Shown here one piece after another: positions 6,096 through 6,524 of a stretch of DNA of 6,524 nt. The stretch's first letter is position 1, and every line of letters starts with the position of its first letter. A model generated the notes under the pieces. That model saw only the letters and a list, made by a program, of their open reading frames with translations. It searched no databases and was not told the DNA's origin. Origin of the DNA: Alphaproteobacteria bacterium. Lineage in GTDB: Bacteria; Pseudomonadota; Alphaproteobacteria; ATCC43930; CGMCC-115725. Location: assembly GCA_005888425.1 (NCBI GenBank), contig VAZF01000114.1, positions 1-6,524 on the forward strand. The letters are read 5' to 3'. The position numbers were made by a program, and so were the translations under genes.

Positions 6096-6524
6096 ATGGC
6101 AGACCACAAATCCGATACCGCGCCCGTACGGCCGCGCCGCATCAATCACATCGTGCTGAATGTCCGCGACATCGAGGAGTCGCATCGCTTCTGGACCGAG
6201 ATCGTCGGCATGAAGCAGGTCGCGACCTTGCGGCCACGCCCGGGGGTGACGCTGCCAAAAATGCGCTTTTACAGCGCCGACCATGACGGCAAGGACACCC
6301 ATCACGACATCGCGCTGGTCGAGAGCCCGAATGTGCCCTCGCCCGAAGAATGGAAGCTTTCCGGCGGTAGCGTCGCGGTCAATCACATCGCGATGCAATT
6401 GCCCGACCGCGCATCCTGGCTGAAGCAGCTCGAGTTCCTGCAGAGCCGCGGCGTCAAGTTCAATTGGCGCGTCAACCACGGCGTGACGCACAGCGTCTAC
6501 ATCAACGACCCCAATGGCTACGGG
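6096..6524 (+). CDS. VOC-superfamily protein (glyoxalase/extradiol dioxygenase fold), 3' end cut by window
   Basis: An open frame of 143 codons runs from ATG 6096 to the window edge without a stop. It starts 4 nt after GGGAGGG (6085-6091). The protein shows two beta-alpha-beta-beta-beta modules of the vicinal oxygen chelate fold. Module 1 begins RRINHIVLNVRDIEESHRFWTEIVGM (14-39) and includes HHDIAL (69-74). Module 2 begins VNHIAMQL (95-102) and continues through LEFLQSRGVKF to YINDPNGYG (135-143). His18, His70 and His97 are at positions where VOC metal ligands are expected. The final ligand, usually a Glu two or three residues after DPNG, would fall just beyond the window. The resemblance is to ring-cleaving 2,3-dihydroxybiphenyl dioxygenase-like proteins, but VOC proteins also include glyoxalases, epimerases and resistance proteins, so the substrate is unknown. 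It is probably transcribed separately from the tlyA unit. Confidence 0.88.
   Translation, partial: MADHKSDTAPVRPRRINHIVLNVRDIEESHRFWTEIVGMKQVATLRPRPGVTLPKMRFYSADHDGKDTHHDIALVESPNVPSPEEWKLSGGSVAVNHIAMQLPDRASWLKQLEFLQSRGVKFNWRVNHGVTHSVYINDPNGYG

Noticed and set aside
5753..6286. A 177-codon plus-strand frame between the DUF2461 and VOC genes
   Set aside because: It contains the well-known artefact peptide HSRESGNPG...LDPRFRGGDE, produced by reading through the twin-hairpin repeat, and it overlaps both real genes in another frame.
6057..6491. A 144-codon minus-strand frame opposite the VOC gene
   Set aside because: The plus strand has the ribosome-binding site and clear VOC motifs; the antisense product resembles no family I know.

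Overview
This window is GC-rich DNA that looks like the chromosome of an alphaproteobacterium. The strong bias to G/C in third codon positions, the gene order (deacetylase-family protein, xseB, polyprenyl synthase, dxs, tlyA) and the style of the Dxs and XseB proteins all resemble Rhizobiales/Bradyrhizobiaceae-like genomes. I cannot name the genus. All seven genes I can support lie on the plus strand.

Layout: (1) 51-977 encodes a zinc-dependent histone-deacetylase-superfamily amidohydrolase. (2) After a 97-nt gap comes a tight cluster: xseB (1075-1329, exonuclease VII small subunit), an ispA-type farnesyl/geranylgeranyl diphosphate synthase (1352-2263) and dxs (2278-4218). Gaps of 22 and 14 nt suggest co-transcription. 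(3) The 111-nt dxs-tlyA gap is mostly filled by an 81-bp twin-arm inverted repeat (4231-4311). (4) tlyA (4330-5073, rRNA 2'-O-methyltransferase) is followed after 3 nt by a DUF2461-family gene (5077-5865). (5) A 230-nt gap holds a second, unrelated twin-hairpin repeat (5891-5969). (6) A VOC-superfamily (glyoxalase / extradiol dioxygenase fold) gene starts at 6096 and runs off the window end.

The clearest functional link is isoprenoid synthesis. Dxs makes DXP at the head of the non-mevalonate pathway, and the IspA-like enzyme condenses that pathway's C5 products into C15 (or C20) diphosphates for quinones, carotenoids, hopanoids and cell-wall lipid carriers. XseB and TlyA are housekeeping DNA-repair and ribosome-modification proteins that happen to share the locus.

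I found no tRNA, rRNA, CRISPR array, transposase, phage gene or defence system. The most interesting signals are the two intergenic repeats. They differ in sequence but share one design: two inverted arms, each itself a hairpin. In the second repeat every stem difference between the arms is compensated within its own arm. I see no convincing undescribed multi-gene system.
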